A DNA stretch of 25,652 nucleotides from Batkoa obscura (taxonomy: Eukaryota > Entomophthoromycota > Entomophthoromycetes > Entomophthorales > Batkoaceae): contig JASVEC010000250.1 of NCBI GenBank assembly GCA_030770535.1, positions 1-25,652 of the forward strand, given 5' to 3'. The position numbers and the translations under genes are program-made. Positions 18,297 through 25,652 of the stretch are shown piece by piece; positions within the stretch are counted from its first letter, which is position 1; the number at the start of each line of letters is the position of its first letter. The notes beneath the pieces are model-generated. The model saw only the letters and a program-made list of their open reading frames with translations. It was not told where the DNA came from and ran no database searches.

Positions 18297-20696
18297 TCAA
18301 GTTTCTACATGATACTTTTCTAAGTCATCTGGTACAATATCAAAGTTAATCCCACTAGTTTTAATATTAATCGTAAAGATACTTCTTAGAAAGAAGAATA
18401 AATAACCATGATCAAACTGAGCTGTAAAATCGACAGGGAAATACTTTGGCGCTGATTCTGAAAAGAAATCAAACACTGGTTGGTAAATTTTAACTTTACC
18501 TAAATCTACAAATTCTTTTCTTGCACTCCTATAGAACCTGCGTGATAAATCTAAAGCTTCAATTAATACTTCTTTCAACCCTGAGCCTTCATATTCATTA
18601 TTGTTTAATAATACTTCCCCACAAATTACAATATTACGATAGATAATTGCTTTAACTAAATACAAAACTGGAAGAAGAGGACGATGGATTGAATGATAAA
18701 TAGTAGTTTGCAATAAGTAATTAGTGGTAGGCAATAAAGATTGCCAATAAAGAAGGGCTTGATAAACAGTCTTTAAAGCTTCATCAGCGTGTGGAACAAA
18801 TGAAATACATTTAATATGAAAGAACATAGCTTGCATATAAGCTAATTTAAATTCATTGGAACTCTTATCATATTTAGTACTAATATCCTTAATTTCTTTG
18901 GCTTTAACACGATACAATTCATAGAGGGACTTAATATTTTCTGGAGTATCTCTTGGTAAAGGAGCTGGATAATCCAACTTTATGGGTTGTTCAGACTTAG
19001 TACTATCACCATCATGAGGTGACGAAAAATTAGTATAAACCGGTTCATATGTACCTGAGTTGGATTGTGTAAAATCCGTTGGGTGCAGACCTGATTTGAT
19101 ATTATCATTATGATGTTGATTATTAGGAGTACCATTTAAGTCATGATAAGGTGTTCTATCTCCTCGGTTGGCGAAATAGTTGTTAGCATTAGTACGTACT
19201 TTGGGTTTCCCCCACTTACTTTCAAAAGTCTCTGAATCGTGCAATCTATAAGCCTGCTGAGGTTGATAAGAAGTCCTTGACCCACTGTTACTATTTGTAA
19301 TATAATGGTTAGATCTTCCTGTATCATAATTGGTATTAGATCTAGGTGCGTCATAATTAACAACAGGTCTCCCTCCGTTATAGTCAGAGTTATCTCTTCC
19401 TTCATCATAATTATAACTAGACCTTCCTGTATCATAGTTAAATTTATCTTCATTATAATTAGAATTGGATCTTCCTCCGTCATGGCTATGATTAGGCCCT
19501 CCTGCATTATAATTAATATTAGATCTTGGGTCGTCGTAATAATTAGCATCAAGTCTATTACCATAAGAATCTTGCCTCTGATTTTCATCATGAAAAACTT
19601 CAGCATTCCTAGTACCAGCTAGAAGTGGATGTTGCTTTACCTTTTGGATATGGAGTGCTAATGGATCCACAATGCCACTATTTGATCTTTCTTTTGCTGC
19701 CTTTTCTTTTTGTCCTTCTAACTCTTTCTTTTCAGTTATAATCCTTGCTTTAGCTTCTTCAGTAAACTTTTTAATTTTTGGGAGTTTGTTATACTCTAAT
19801 CTAACACCTTCACCCTTTTCTCCAATAACGCCTTGACCTGTTCTTCCAGATTCAAGTGCCCTTTTGTCCTTTTCTGTCTGTTTTATTTCTGAATAACCAT
19901 TGGCATAATTTGTTATTTCATTTTGAATACCTATCCCAGGATTAGGACCTCTTTCATTTTTATGCCTTAAATATTGATTTTCCTCGTTATAACCTTTATT
20001 ACTAGATGGGTTGCTACTTTTACTAGGTTTAGTCATCGAGTTTCTACTTTCTTGTTGACTTTTAGATGAAATATTGTTAGACTTATTGAGTATTTCAGCT
20101 TTATCAATATTAGCTCTTTTGGCTGCTGGAGCTATACTAGTTTTCGATGTGACACGTTCCATAGGCTTCATAGTAAATTCACCAAGTTTTTTAAAATTAG
20201 TTTCTGACACTTTGGTTCTACCTATAGGAGCTGACCTATCATTTGAGATATCTTTATTTATTGTACGAGTAGAAGTAGCATGATCATCATTTGGCTTGTT
20301 TATATAAGTTGCTCTTGTACTTTTTGTAGTAATATTATTAACTACAGGCTCTTTTAGTTCTACTTTACTTCTTCTTTGTTGAGCTGAGGCAGTACCATTA
20401 TAATTATTTACTTCACTGTATTCTGTTTCCAAATTATTTCGATCCAGTCTTTTAAATAATATCTTGATTGCTGAGTCCCCTCTTCTTCCCTTAAGTATCT
20501 TTATGTCTCTTTCTGGATTTAACTTACTTTTAAGACCTAATTTCGTTGTTCTCCTCACTTTGGATATAAAGTCCATAATACCTTCTTTTGTTTCGTTTTG
20601 CTCAGATACCTTCTTGTTTTTTACTGGCAGACCTTTAATCATGGTATCCAACTGCTTTATCAGATAGTCTTTTGTTGGTAACTTGTCTTTACTCAT
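18297..20696 (-). CDS. Long disordered protein with 9-residue tandem repeats and a conserved-looking C-terminus
   Basis: Intronless, 799 residues. The first 330 residues are Ser/Asn/Lys-rich and basic, without clear domains. A short Lys/Glu-rich stretch (about 305-345) may be helical. Residues about 390-470 are tandem repeats of nine residues (RSNINYNAG, RSNSNYNED, RSSYNYDEG, RSNTNYDTG). The last 200 residues (from about 595) look folded, with a string of amphipathic helices (LPRDTPENIKSLYELYRVKA; FKLAYMQAMFFHIKCISF; LKTVYQALLYWQSLLP). I do not recognise the family. A loose resemblance to the C-terminal homology domain of AF4/FMR2 super-elongation scaffold proteins (long disordered body, helical tail) is possible but untested. 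It starts 488 bp from the ZMAT5-like gene, which runs the other way. Confidence 0.8.
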   Translation of the reverse strand: MSKDKLPTKDYLIKQLDTMIKGLPVKNKKVSEQNETKEGIMDFISKVRRTTKLGLKSKLNPERDIKILKGRRGDSAIKILFKRLDRNNLETEYSEVNNYNGTASAQQRRSKVELKEPVVNNITTKSTRATYINKPNDDHATSTRTINKDISNDRSAPIGRTKVSETNFKKLGEFTMKPMERVTSKTSIAPAAKRANIDKAEILNKSNNISSKSQQESRNSMTKPSKSSNPSSNKGYNEENQYLRHKNERGPNPGIGIQNEITNYANGYSEIKQTEKDKRALESGRTGQGVIGEKGEGVRLEYNKLPKIKKFTEEAKARIITEKKELEGQKEKAAKERSNSGIVDPLALHIQKVKQHPLLAGTRNAEVFHDENQRQDSYGNRLDANYYDDPRSNINYNAGGPNHSHDGGRSNSNYNEDKFNYDTGRSSYNYDEGRDNSDYNGGRPVVNYDAPRSNTNYDTGRSNHYITNSNSGSRTSYQPQQAYRLHDSETFESKWGKPKVRTNANNYFANRGDRTPYHDLNGTPNNQHHNDNIKSGLHPTDFTQSNSGTYEPVYTNFSSPHDGDSTKSEQPIKLDYPAPLPRDTPENIKSLYELYRVKAKEIKDISTKYDKSSNEFKLAYMQAMFFHIKCISFVPHADEALKTVYQALLYWQSLLPTTNYLLQTTIYHSIHRPLLPVLYLVKAIIYRNIVICGEVLLNNNEYEGSGLKEVLIEALDLSRRFYRSARKEFVDLGKVKIYQPVFDFFSESAPKYFPVDFTAQFDHGYLFFFLRSIFTINIKTSGINFDIVPDDLEKYHVET
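19297..19526 (-). repeat. 27-nt tandem repeat inside the 799-residue protein gene
   Basis: About eight units of nine codons, with consensus RSNxNYDxG, one unit being shortened to seven codons. Units differ from each other at the DNA level, so the array is not very recent. Confidence 0.75.
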
Positions 20697-21184
20697 TATA
20701 ATAAACTATTTTAATAAAGTGTTTTGAAAATTAGTTCATTTGAATTTGTTGTCAATTACTCTTATTTTTGAGTTTATGGTCAATTAAAGTAGTATAATTA
20801 TTTTTTGTCCAATTGTAGTTTAGAATCCTAATTTATTCTTATTTTATTTGTCTATATGAATCATCGCATAATTATGTTCTTTTATTATTTGGTTGAATAG
20901 ATTTATTAAATTGTTTATTGACCCTTTATTAAGATTGCTTTATACATAACAAATAATGAATAATTATGTTAAATAAAAAGTTTAATTAAAAAATCATTTT
21001 TTATTTCACAAATATACTTTGTTTTTTAAAATAATAGTTATAAATGAGAATACATAATTTAAAAATAAGGATAAGAAAAATAATTTTCCACTTCAAAAAT
21101 CAGAAATGAGCAAAATAAAATCAAACAAAAGCCAATCATTTATTTCAATTTACAATAATTCTTAATCAAACTAGCCATAACAAA
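20697..21184. promoter_or_regulatory. Divergent intergenic region
   Basis: The 488-bp AT-rich spacer lies between the starts of the 799-residue protein gene (-) and the ZMAT5-like gene (+), so it should hold both promoters. I see no single motif that stands out. Confidence 0.4.
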
Positions 21185-21667
21185 ATGGGAAAGCGATGTA
21201 AAAACTAGCAATTAATAATCAAATAAAATTAAAATTAGACTAGATTATTGTGATCATTGTAATAGATATTTATTAAATAACCGAGTCAACATCAAGCAAC
21301 ATAATGTATCCACTATGCATTTAAGAAGTAAAAAAGACTACTATAAAGCTTATAGTGAGTAAAATAAAAGTTAACCAAATTGAATCTTTAATAGTCTTCC
21401 TTTTTAAATATAGATAGAGAAATTGAAGGTAAACCTCCGAATTATTACCGTGGTTTTCCTGCAGAGGAAACTTTTAGAATAGTCAAAAAGGTAAGTTGAA
21501 GTTTTTTATGATTGGATATATAATGTTTATTTGAATAGCCAAAGTTGTTCATTTTGTTTGATGATTCAATGCCTTTCGAGTTGTTGAAACATAAAAACGA
21601 ACTACCTCCTTCTTTAAAGCCATCGTCCATTAATGAGGATTTTACCCAACTTCCAGAATGGGGGTGA
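21185..21667 (+). CDS. ZMAT5: U1-type zinc-finger protein like U11/U12-20K (ZMAT5), 4 exons
   Basis: Exons are 21185-21197, 21244-21354, 21414-21490 and 21539-21667, with introns of 46, 59 and 48 nt, all GT-AG; the join gives 109 residues ending at TGA. The first exon codes only MGKR plus one base. The N-terminus MGKRYYCDHCNRYLL matches the ZMAT5 start (MGKRYFCDYCDRSF). The finger is C7-x2-C10-x13-H24-x5-H30, the ZMAT5 spacing (U1-C has x14). The C-terminal ELPPSLK and final EWG also recall ZMAT5 (ELPPSLR, QWG). Human ZMAT5 is part of the U11/U12 particle of the minor spliceosome. The CCCH finger of the human protein is not present: the only cysteines are C7 and C10. The gene model is inferred by comparison; the frame stays open across all three joins, which strongly supports it. 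Confidence 0.8.
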
Positions 21668-21936
21668 AAGTTTATTAAATTTTATATTTTATTGTCATTT
21701 TATATTTTATTTTGTTTTTTATTACAAATCAGTATAAAAAATTTGGACTGATATTACCGGCTAACCTATAGTTTTGAACCAAAAATATAAACAATAAACA
21801 ATCATAAAAAAATTTAAAAGAAAAAAGCTAACGCAGTAGTTCTATATTCCTATTTAAAAACCGCCGAAAGAAAAGGGGAGAATCAAAAGTGGATGATAAC
21901 TTTAATATACAATGTACACTTAACTTAAATCTAAAA
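21668..21936. other. Convergent spacer
   Basis: AT-rich spacer between the 3' ends of the ZMAT5-like gene (+) and eIF1A (-). I see no gene in it. Confidence 0.4.
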
Positions 21937-21949
21937 TCACTATTATTAT

Positions 21950-22591
21950 CTATTTTCGATTATAATCTATTGAACTTACATCATCAATATCAACTTCCTC
22001 AGCTTCACCATCTTCAGCTTCTGAATCGAAATCGAAACCAACGTCTTCATCTTCATCTCCACCTGCATTTTCATTGATTTGAGCTAAAAAAGCATATTAA
22101 TATACAAGTAACACAAAACAAAAATGTAACATTTACCAGTATCGGGAATAGCACCTTGAGATTTTAAAGCACGAGCTTCATCCGGAGTGTATTTCATGAT
22201 AACATCAGCTTTATCATCTTGGAAATCTCTTAGAGATAATAGAATAATATCACCTGCTGAAATCCAAACTTTCTTGCGCATTTTTCCTCTGATCAAAGCT
22301 AACCTTTTTGTACCATCAAAACTTTGTGCTGTTAAACGTCCATTACCCAACATGGTTAAAACTTGAGCATATTCTAATTTTTTTGAAAGATTTAATGTTC
22401 TGTTAGTTATGTAGTTAGCCAAGATATTTGACTATTTACCTTGCCCTTCATCGGCTAAAATTAACTCTCTTTTTGTGTTCTCATTTTCATTCTTTCCTCT
22501 ACGGCGATTCTTACCTCCCTTTTTATTTATTAATATACTTTCTTTAATAATAGCCCTTTTCTATTATTACCTTTCCCTTATTTTTAGGCAT
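21950..22591 (-). CDS. TIF11: Translation initiation factor eIF1A, 4 exons
   Basis: eIF1A binds the 40S A site and helps scanning and start-codon choice. Exons on the minus strand are 22571-22591, 22440-22518, 22137-22373 and 21950-22083; introns are 52, 66 and 53 nt. The first exon codes MPKNKGK only, then [19 protein letters not shown], the OB-fold with [13 protein letters not shown] and [38 protein letters not shown], and an acidic C-terminus, for 156 residues. The acidic tail could end earlier: after EEVDIDD a perfect GTAAGT donor occurs at 21978-21979, and a 40-nt intron to 21940 would give a stop TGA at 21937-21939 and a 147-residue protein, closer to the usual DIDD(I) ending. Family assignment is certain; the exact C-terminus is not. 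Confidence 0.95.
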
Positions 22592-22913
22592 CTTCTAGAT
22601 TAATCTGATTTATTAATAATAGTCATTTTTTAATTTATTCATCTTTACCTTTTCAAAAAGATGGATTTCCTTTTAGTTTTTTCAGAAATTATAATGGGAT
22701 TGAGCTTATATAAATGTAGCCAATTAAATTTACTTAAAATGATTTTATCTTAATTTAGTTTTGTAAGTTTAAAATGATTTAATAGTTAATTTCATATGGA
22801 ATTTATTACAATAAAAAACGCTATTGATACCTTTATTTGCACATGTTTACAGCTTCACATAAGCCGTATATATTAATTTTTGTATTTTTTTTACTAATTC
22901 AAAAAGCAATACA
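22592..22913. other. Upstream region of eIF1A
   Basis: AT-rich, presumed promoter of the minus-strand eIF1A gene. No other feature seen. Confidence 0.4.
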
Positions 22914-23013
22914 TGAGGATGTATTTTTGTGTTTAAGAATTTTACTAACAAATTTTCCACTCAAATAGCGCTTAAAAAATGGAAAAATAATGAAACCAAA
23001 AAAAACAGCCCCA
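22914..23013 (+). mobile_element. MITE-like element, copy 4
   Basis: This 100-bp plus-oriented copy has ends TGAGGATGT and ACAGCCCCA and the family's core. The flanks end in CA on the left and start with CA on the right, a possible 2-bp duplication. It lies between eIF1A and the TRIR-like gene, so the family is not confined to the gene-poor region. Confidence 0.72.
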
Positions 23014-23442
23014 CATGTAGATTTATAAGAAATTATGTTCTGACTAATTTTTATATTAATTTTATAGTATCACCCTGTTTTTGAAAAACTAAATGGTAAT
23101 TTTTATAAATCATAAACTAATTAGAAAATGGGCAAAGTATTAAAAAAAATACTCATATATATACTGATCTATTAGAATATTATATAATAGCGTTTTAAAG
23201 ATGTTTAAATAATAAATTATAAAACAGCATATTAAAGCTTGGAGTAAACTTATTTGATAATAATATATTTCAATTACATCACTATAAATTATTCTTAATT
23301 CCACTATACTCAAAATAATATAAATACAAATAATATATTATAATGCATCATGATAATTGGTTCAGTTAACTAAATGTACAAATACAATTATTTAAACCTT
23401 CATACAAAAAAATTTTATTCAATAAGAAAAATAAATCAAGGC
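23014..23442. other. Spacer between MITE copy 4 and the TRIR-like gene
   Basis: AT-rich with many short A/T runs. It should include the 3' UTR of the minus-strand TRIR-like gene. Nothing else is seen. Confidence 0.4.
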
Positions 23443-24089
23443 TTAATTACCATTGGTAGGACTTTTTCTAGCTTCCAAACCATTTTTATTCTCCGCCTGA
23501 TTCTTAAGCTCCCTTAGATAACCTTTAACCATTCTATCTTTATTTTGTTTATTTTTATCTTCAACTTCTTCCTTTCTTTTTTTAGCACTTCTTTTACCTC
23601 GGTTTTTCTAAATTAAGATATTAACTGGTCTTTCTAAATAATAATTATTAGTCTTACTATTCTATCCTCAAGTTCTTTTTTTCTATTAGCAATAACATAA
23701 AAAATCAAAAGTTAGTAAATTGAAAACAAAAAAACTCCAATAAATACTAATTGAACAATTGGCACCTAAAACATATTGATACAAAATGTAATTGGCATAA
23801 ATTAGCCATCTTAGCCAAAAAAGCGATTTAATTGTTTTATAAATAAATGGTAAATATTATAATTGAGTTACCTTTTAAGTGCTATTTCCCTCTTCTTTGC
23901 TTCATCCTGTTCTTTTTGCATACTTTTAAACCTTTCTAAAAAACTACCATCATTTGTAAATACGTTTAAATGAGGATTATTACTAGTTATCAAAATATTT
24001 AGTACATTACTTTATAATAGCTAATCTTTGTATTACGCTAATTTATTCTTTTTGGTTTCGACTTCTTTATTATATGATTTTTCGCTCAT
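23443..24089 (-). CDS. TRIR: TRIR-like (telomerase RNA component interacting RNase family) small protein, 4 exons
   Basis: Exons on the minus strand are 24037-24089, 23872-23982, 23658-23682 and 23443-23607, giving 117 residues. Introns are 54, 189 and 50 nt, all GT-AG. The third exon is only 25 nt. The second exon carries LNVFTNDGSFLERFKSMQKE, which matches NLFANDGSFLELFKRKMEEE of human TRIR (C19orf43). The last exon has the basic KNRGKRSAKKRK and KDRMVKGYLRELKNQ, in line with the C-terminal WAKYMAEVKKYK of TRIR. Human TRIR has been reported to act as an exoribonuclease on telomerase RNA. Whether this protein does so is unknown. The protein is highly charged, with coiled-coil-like Lys/Glu stretches. 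The frame is open across all joins. The start and the NDGSFLE block are firm; the 25-nt exon is the least certain part. Confidence 0.75.
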
Positions 24090-25056
24090 TGCTATAATTT
24101 ATAGAAAAAACTTATTTAATTTAAAAAATTATTTATAAAGACTAACACGTTAACTTGTGCTTTAATTGGTTAGGAAATTAGGGTGAATTTTAACTTTTGC
24201 TTAAAGTTTGAAATTAGAAACATAATAAAGTTCAATTAAACATTTAAAAGGTCAAATGTTTTAAAGATAAGTCCCATTCGAAAATATAGTTGAATAGTAA
24301 GTATGATGGAATTGTATTTATTATAGCTTAGCTCCCATAGAGGATCCTATAACAAGCATAGTAACATAATTTAAAATTAGCAGCTGCATCTCATAAAATA
24401 TTTTAAAACACTTACCTTAAGATATACTCCTTTTATATCTCTAAAAAGTTTTTTTATAGTATAATTTACAATATATAACTTAGTCTCATTTTATTAGATA
24501 TACAATATTGTATTATTTTGTAGCACTTATATCCTAACGTTTATACATATTATTGAGCTTATCTGATAGACTTTTTTTATACTGCTAATTATGACTTTCT
24601 GAATTTCTATTAAATACCATGTACTTGATATATAAACTTAAGTCTATTCTGCTAAAATTCAGCTTCTCTTGTTATTTTGTTTATTACATGTAAGGTATCG
24701 GTTGATAACCTAGTCCATCATTAAAAATATCACTATGTTTCTATATGATTTTTGATATCTTCTTCTTTTTGTTGAAATTTTTTTATTATAATATACTTCT
24801 TAATAATCAGTAGCTATATATATATCTTAAGATATATGATAAATATAAGGTTATTGATCTAGTATTTTTTATTTTTTATTTTTGTAAATTTGAACGTGAC
24901 CTCATTCTAATTTCTATAAGCTTGATGATTTGTTGTAAAGTATACTTACCTATGAATTTCTTATAAATCCGAAATTTTTATTTTTATTTTTAATGTTTGT
25001 TAATACATTATAACTATTATTTAATGAAAATAAGTATCAATTAAAATATTATAATA
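24090..25056. other. Divergent intergenic region before IST1
   Basis: About 970 bp of AT-rich sequence between the starts of the TRIR-like gene (-) and IST1 (+). I see no coding frame, tRNA or member of the MITE family. Confidence 0.45.
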
Positions 25057-25652
25057 ATGTTTAGTTCAGCAAGATTAAAGATTCATTTGAAACTTAGTAT
25101 CAATCGAGTAAAATTATTAAGGGCAAAAAAAGAAAACTTAAGTTTAAAATTAAGAAAAGAAATTTCTTTATTATTAGCGGACGATAAATTAGAATCGGCA
25201 AAGATAAGGGTAAGCGTTTAGTAGATGAATAATAAACTAAAATGAATAAAAAATTCAGGTAGAAAACATTATCCGAGAAGACAACTATTGTGAAGCTTTA
25301 GAAGTATTGGAATTATTTTGTGAATTATTATTAGCTCGATTTTCATTGTTAGAATTAAATGGGTAAACTCAAAAACTTATATAAAAATAAAAAATTAATA
25401 GTACATAAATTAAAGTGATCTAGACCCAAGTTTAATTGAAGGGGTCCAAAGTTTAATTTACTGTTCAGCAAGATGTGGAAAATTAAAGAGTTAGTTATGA
25501 TTCGTGACAATTTGCCATGAAATATGGTAAAGAATATGTAGTAAAAGCTATGCAAATCAAGACCATTTAGTTAATTCGAATGTAATTTATTTTTTATAAA
25601 GTAAGTAACTGATATTGAGTATACAAATTTAATTAGATAATAAAAAAACTTG
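25057..25652 (+). CDS. IST1: IST1-like ESCRT-III regulator, partial, with three apparent one-base gaps
   Basis: IST1 binds Vps4 and CHMP1/Did2 and controls ESCRT-III disassembly in multivesicular-body sorting and cytokinesis. Exons are 25057-25209, 25259-25362, 25416-25581 and 25637 to the window end; introns are 49, 53 and 55 nt. The N-terminal IST1 fold is clear: RLKIHLKLSINRVKLLRAKK, LRKEISLLL, then RVENIIREDNYCEALEVLEL, FCELLLARFSL and DLDPSLIEGVQSLIYCSAR. In exon 3 the frame breaks after CGKLK. Family-like sequence continues in other frames as ELVMIRD, then QFAMKYGKEYVVKAM, then NQDHLVNSN, and exon 4 begins IIKKL. Each break equals one missing base, two of them in A runs. It is either a gene with local sequence errors near the end of the assembly or an early pseudogene. 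Confidence 0.8.

Noticed and set aside
19136-19622. Long open frames on both strands (minus 19136-19606, plus 19305-19622) over the repeat region
   Set aside because: They are shadows of the 27-nt tandem repeat in the 799-residue protein gene; the repeat period keeps other frames free of stops. Their Ile/Met-rich content is not protein-like.
21889-22077. Plus-strand frame with a Leu/His/Gln-rich product
   Set aside because: It is the complement of the acidic Asp/Glu-coding last exon of eIF1A, which explains its odd composition.
25355-25555. Minus-strand frame of 66 codons at the right end
   Set aside because: It overlaps IST1 exon 3, whose homology on the plus strand is clear.

Overview
The window is nuclear DNA of an AT-rich eukaryote, most likely an early-diverging fungus (for example Mucoromycota, Glomeromycotina or Zoopagomycota; I cannot place it more closely). 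The reasons are the mix of genes (PER1, choline-phosphate cytidylyltransferase, ZNF277, an APC7-like protein, ZMAT5-like and TRIR-like proteins), the very short introns (43-66 nt, GTAAnn...AG, with one 189-nt exception), the AT-rich intergenic DNA and the decayed DNA transposons. Its odd length (25,652 bases) suggests a whole contig or scaffold rather than a cut slice. That is an inference, but it matters for the damaged gene at the right end.

Left part (1-12240), gene-rich: a 5-exon choline-phosphate cytidylyltransferase (-, 579-1633); an unrecognised 80-90 residue ORF (-, 2014-2277); the GPI-anchor remodelling enzyme PER1/PGAP3 (-, 2638-3621), divergent from a large phospholipase D with a cysteine-rich zinc-binding N-terminus (+, 4016-7593); a tRNA-Arg(CCU) (-, 7859-7931); a 3-exon ZNF277 homologue (+, 8215-9693); and a TPR protein resembling APC/C subunit 7 (-, 10006-12240).

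Middle (12241-18296), gene-poor: about 100-bp terminal-inverted-repeat elements (MITE-like), two of them facing each other; a decayed DDE-type transposase (13709-14867) followed by a nested palindrome; and a tandem pair of tiny secreted-peptide genes (16506-16661 and 17883-18044) whose promoters and UTRs were duplicated with them.

Right part (18297-25652): a 799-residue mostly disordered protein with 9-residue tandem repeats and a folded C-terminus (-); a 4-exon U1-type zinc-finger protein like U11/U12-20K/ZMAT5 (+, 21185-21667), too finely split to show as a long ORF; a 4-exon translation factor eIF1A (-, about 21950-22591); another MITE copy; a 4-exon TRIR-like protein (-, 23443-24089), also split into short exons; and the start of ESCRT regulator IST1 (+, 25057 to the end), whose third exon has three apparent one-base gaps.

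The genes do not form a pathway. Two are membrane-lipid enzymes (phosphatidylcholine synthesis, phospholipase D), one remodels GPI lipids, several handle RNA or translation (ZNF277, ZMAT5-like, TRIR-like, eIF1A), and one each belongs to the cell-cycle ubiquitin ligase and to ESCRT-III. The parts most worth a second look are the secreted-peptide pair, the ZMAT5-like gene without its CCCH finger, the TRIR-like gene, the zinc-binding phospholipase D and the small MITE family.
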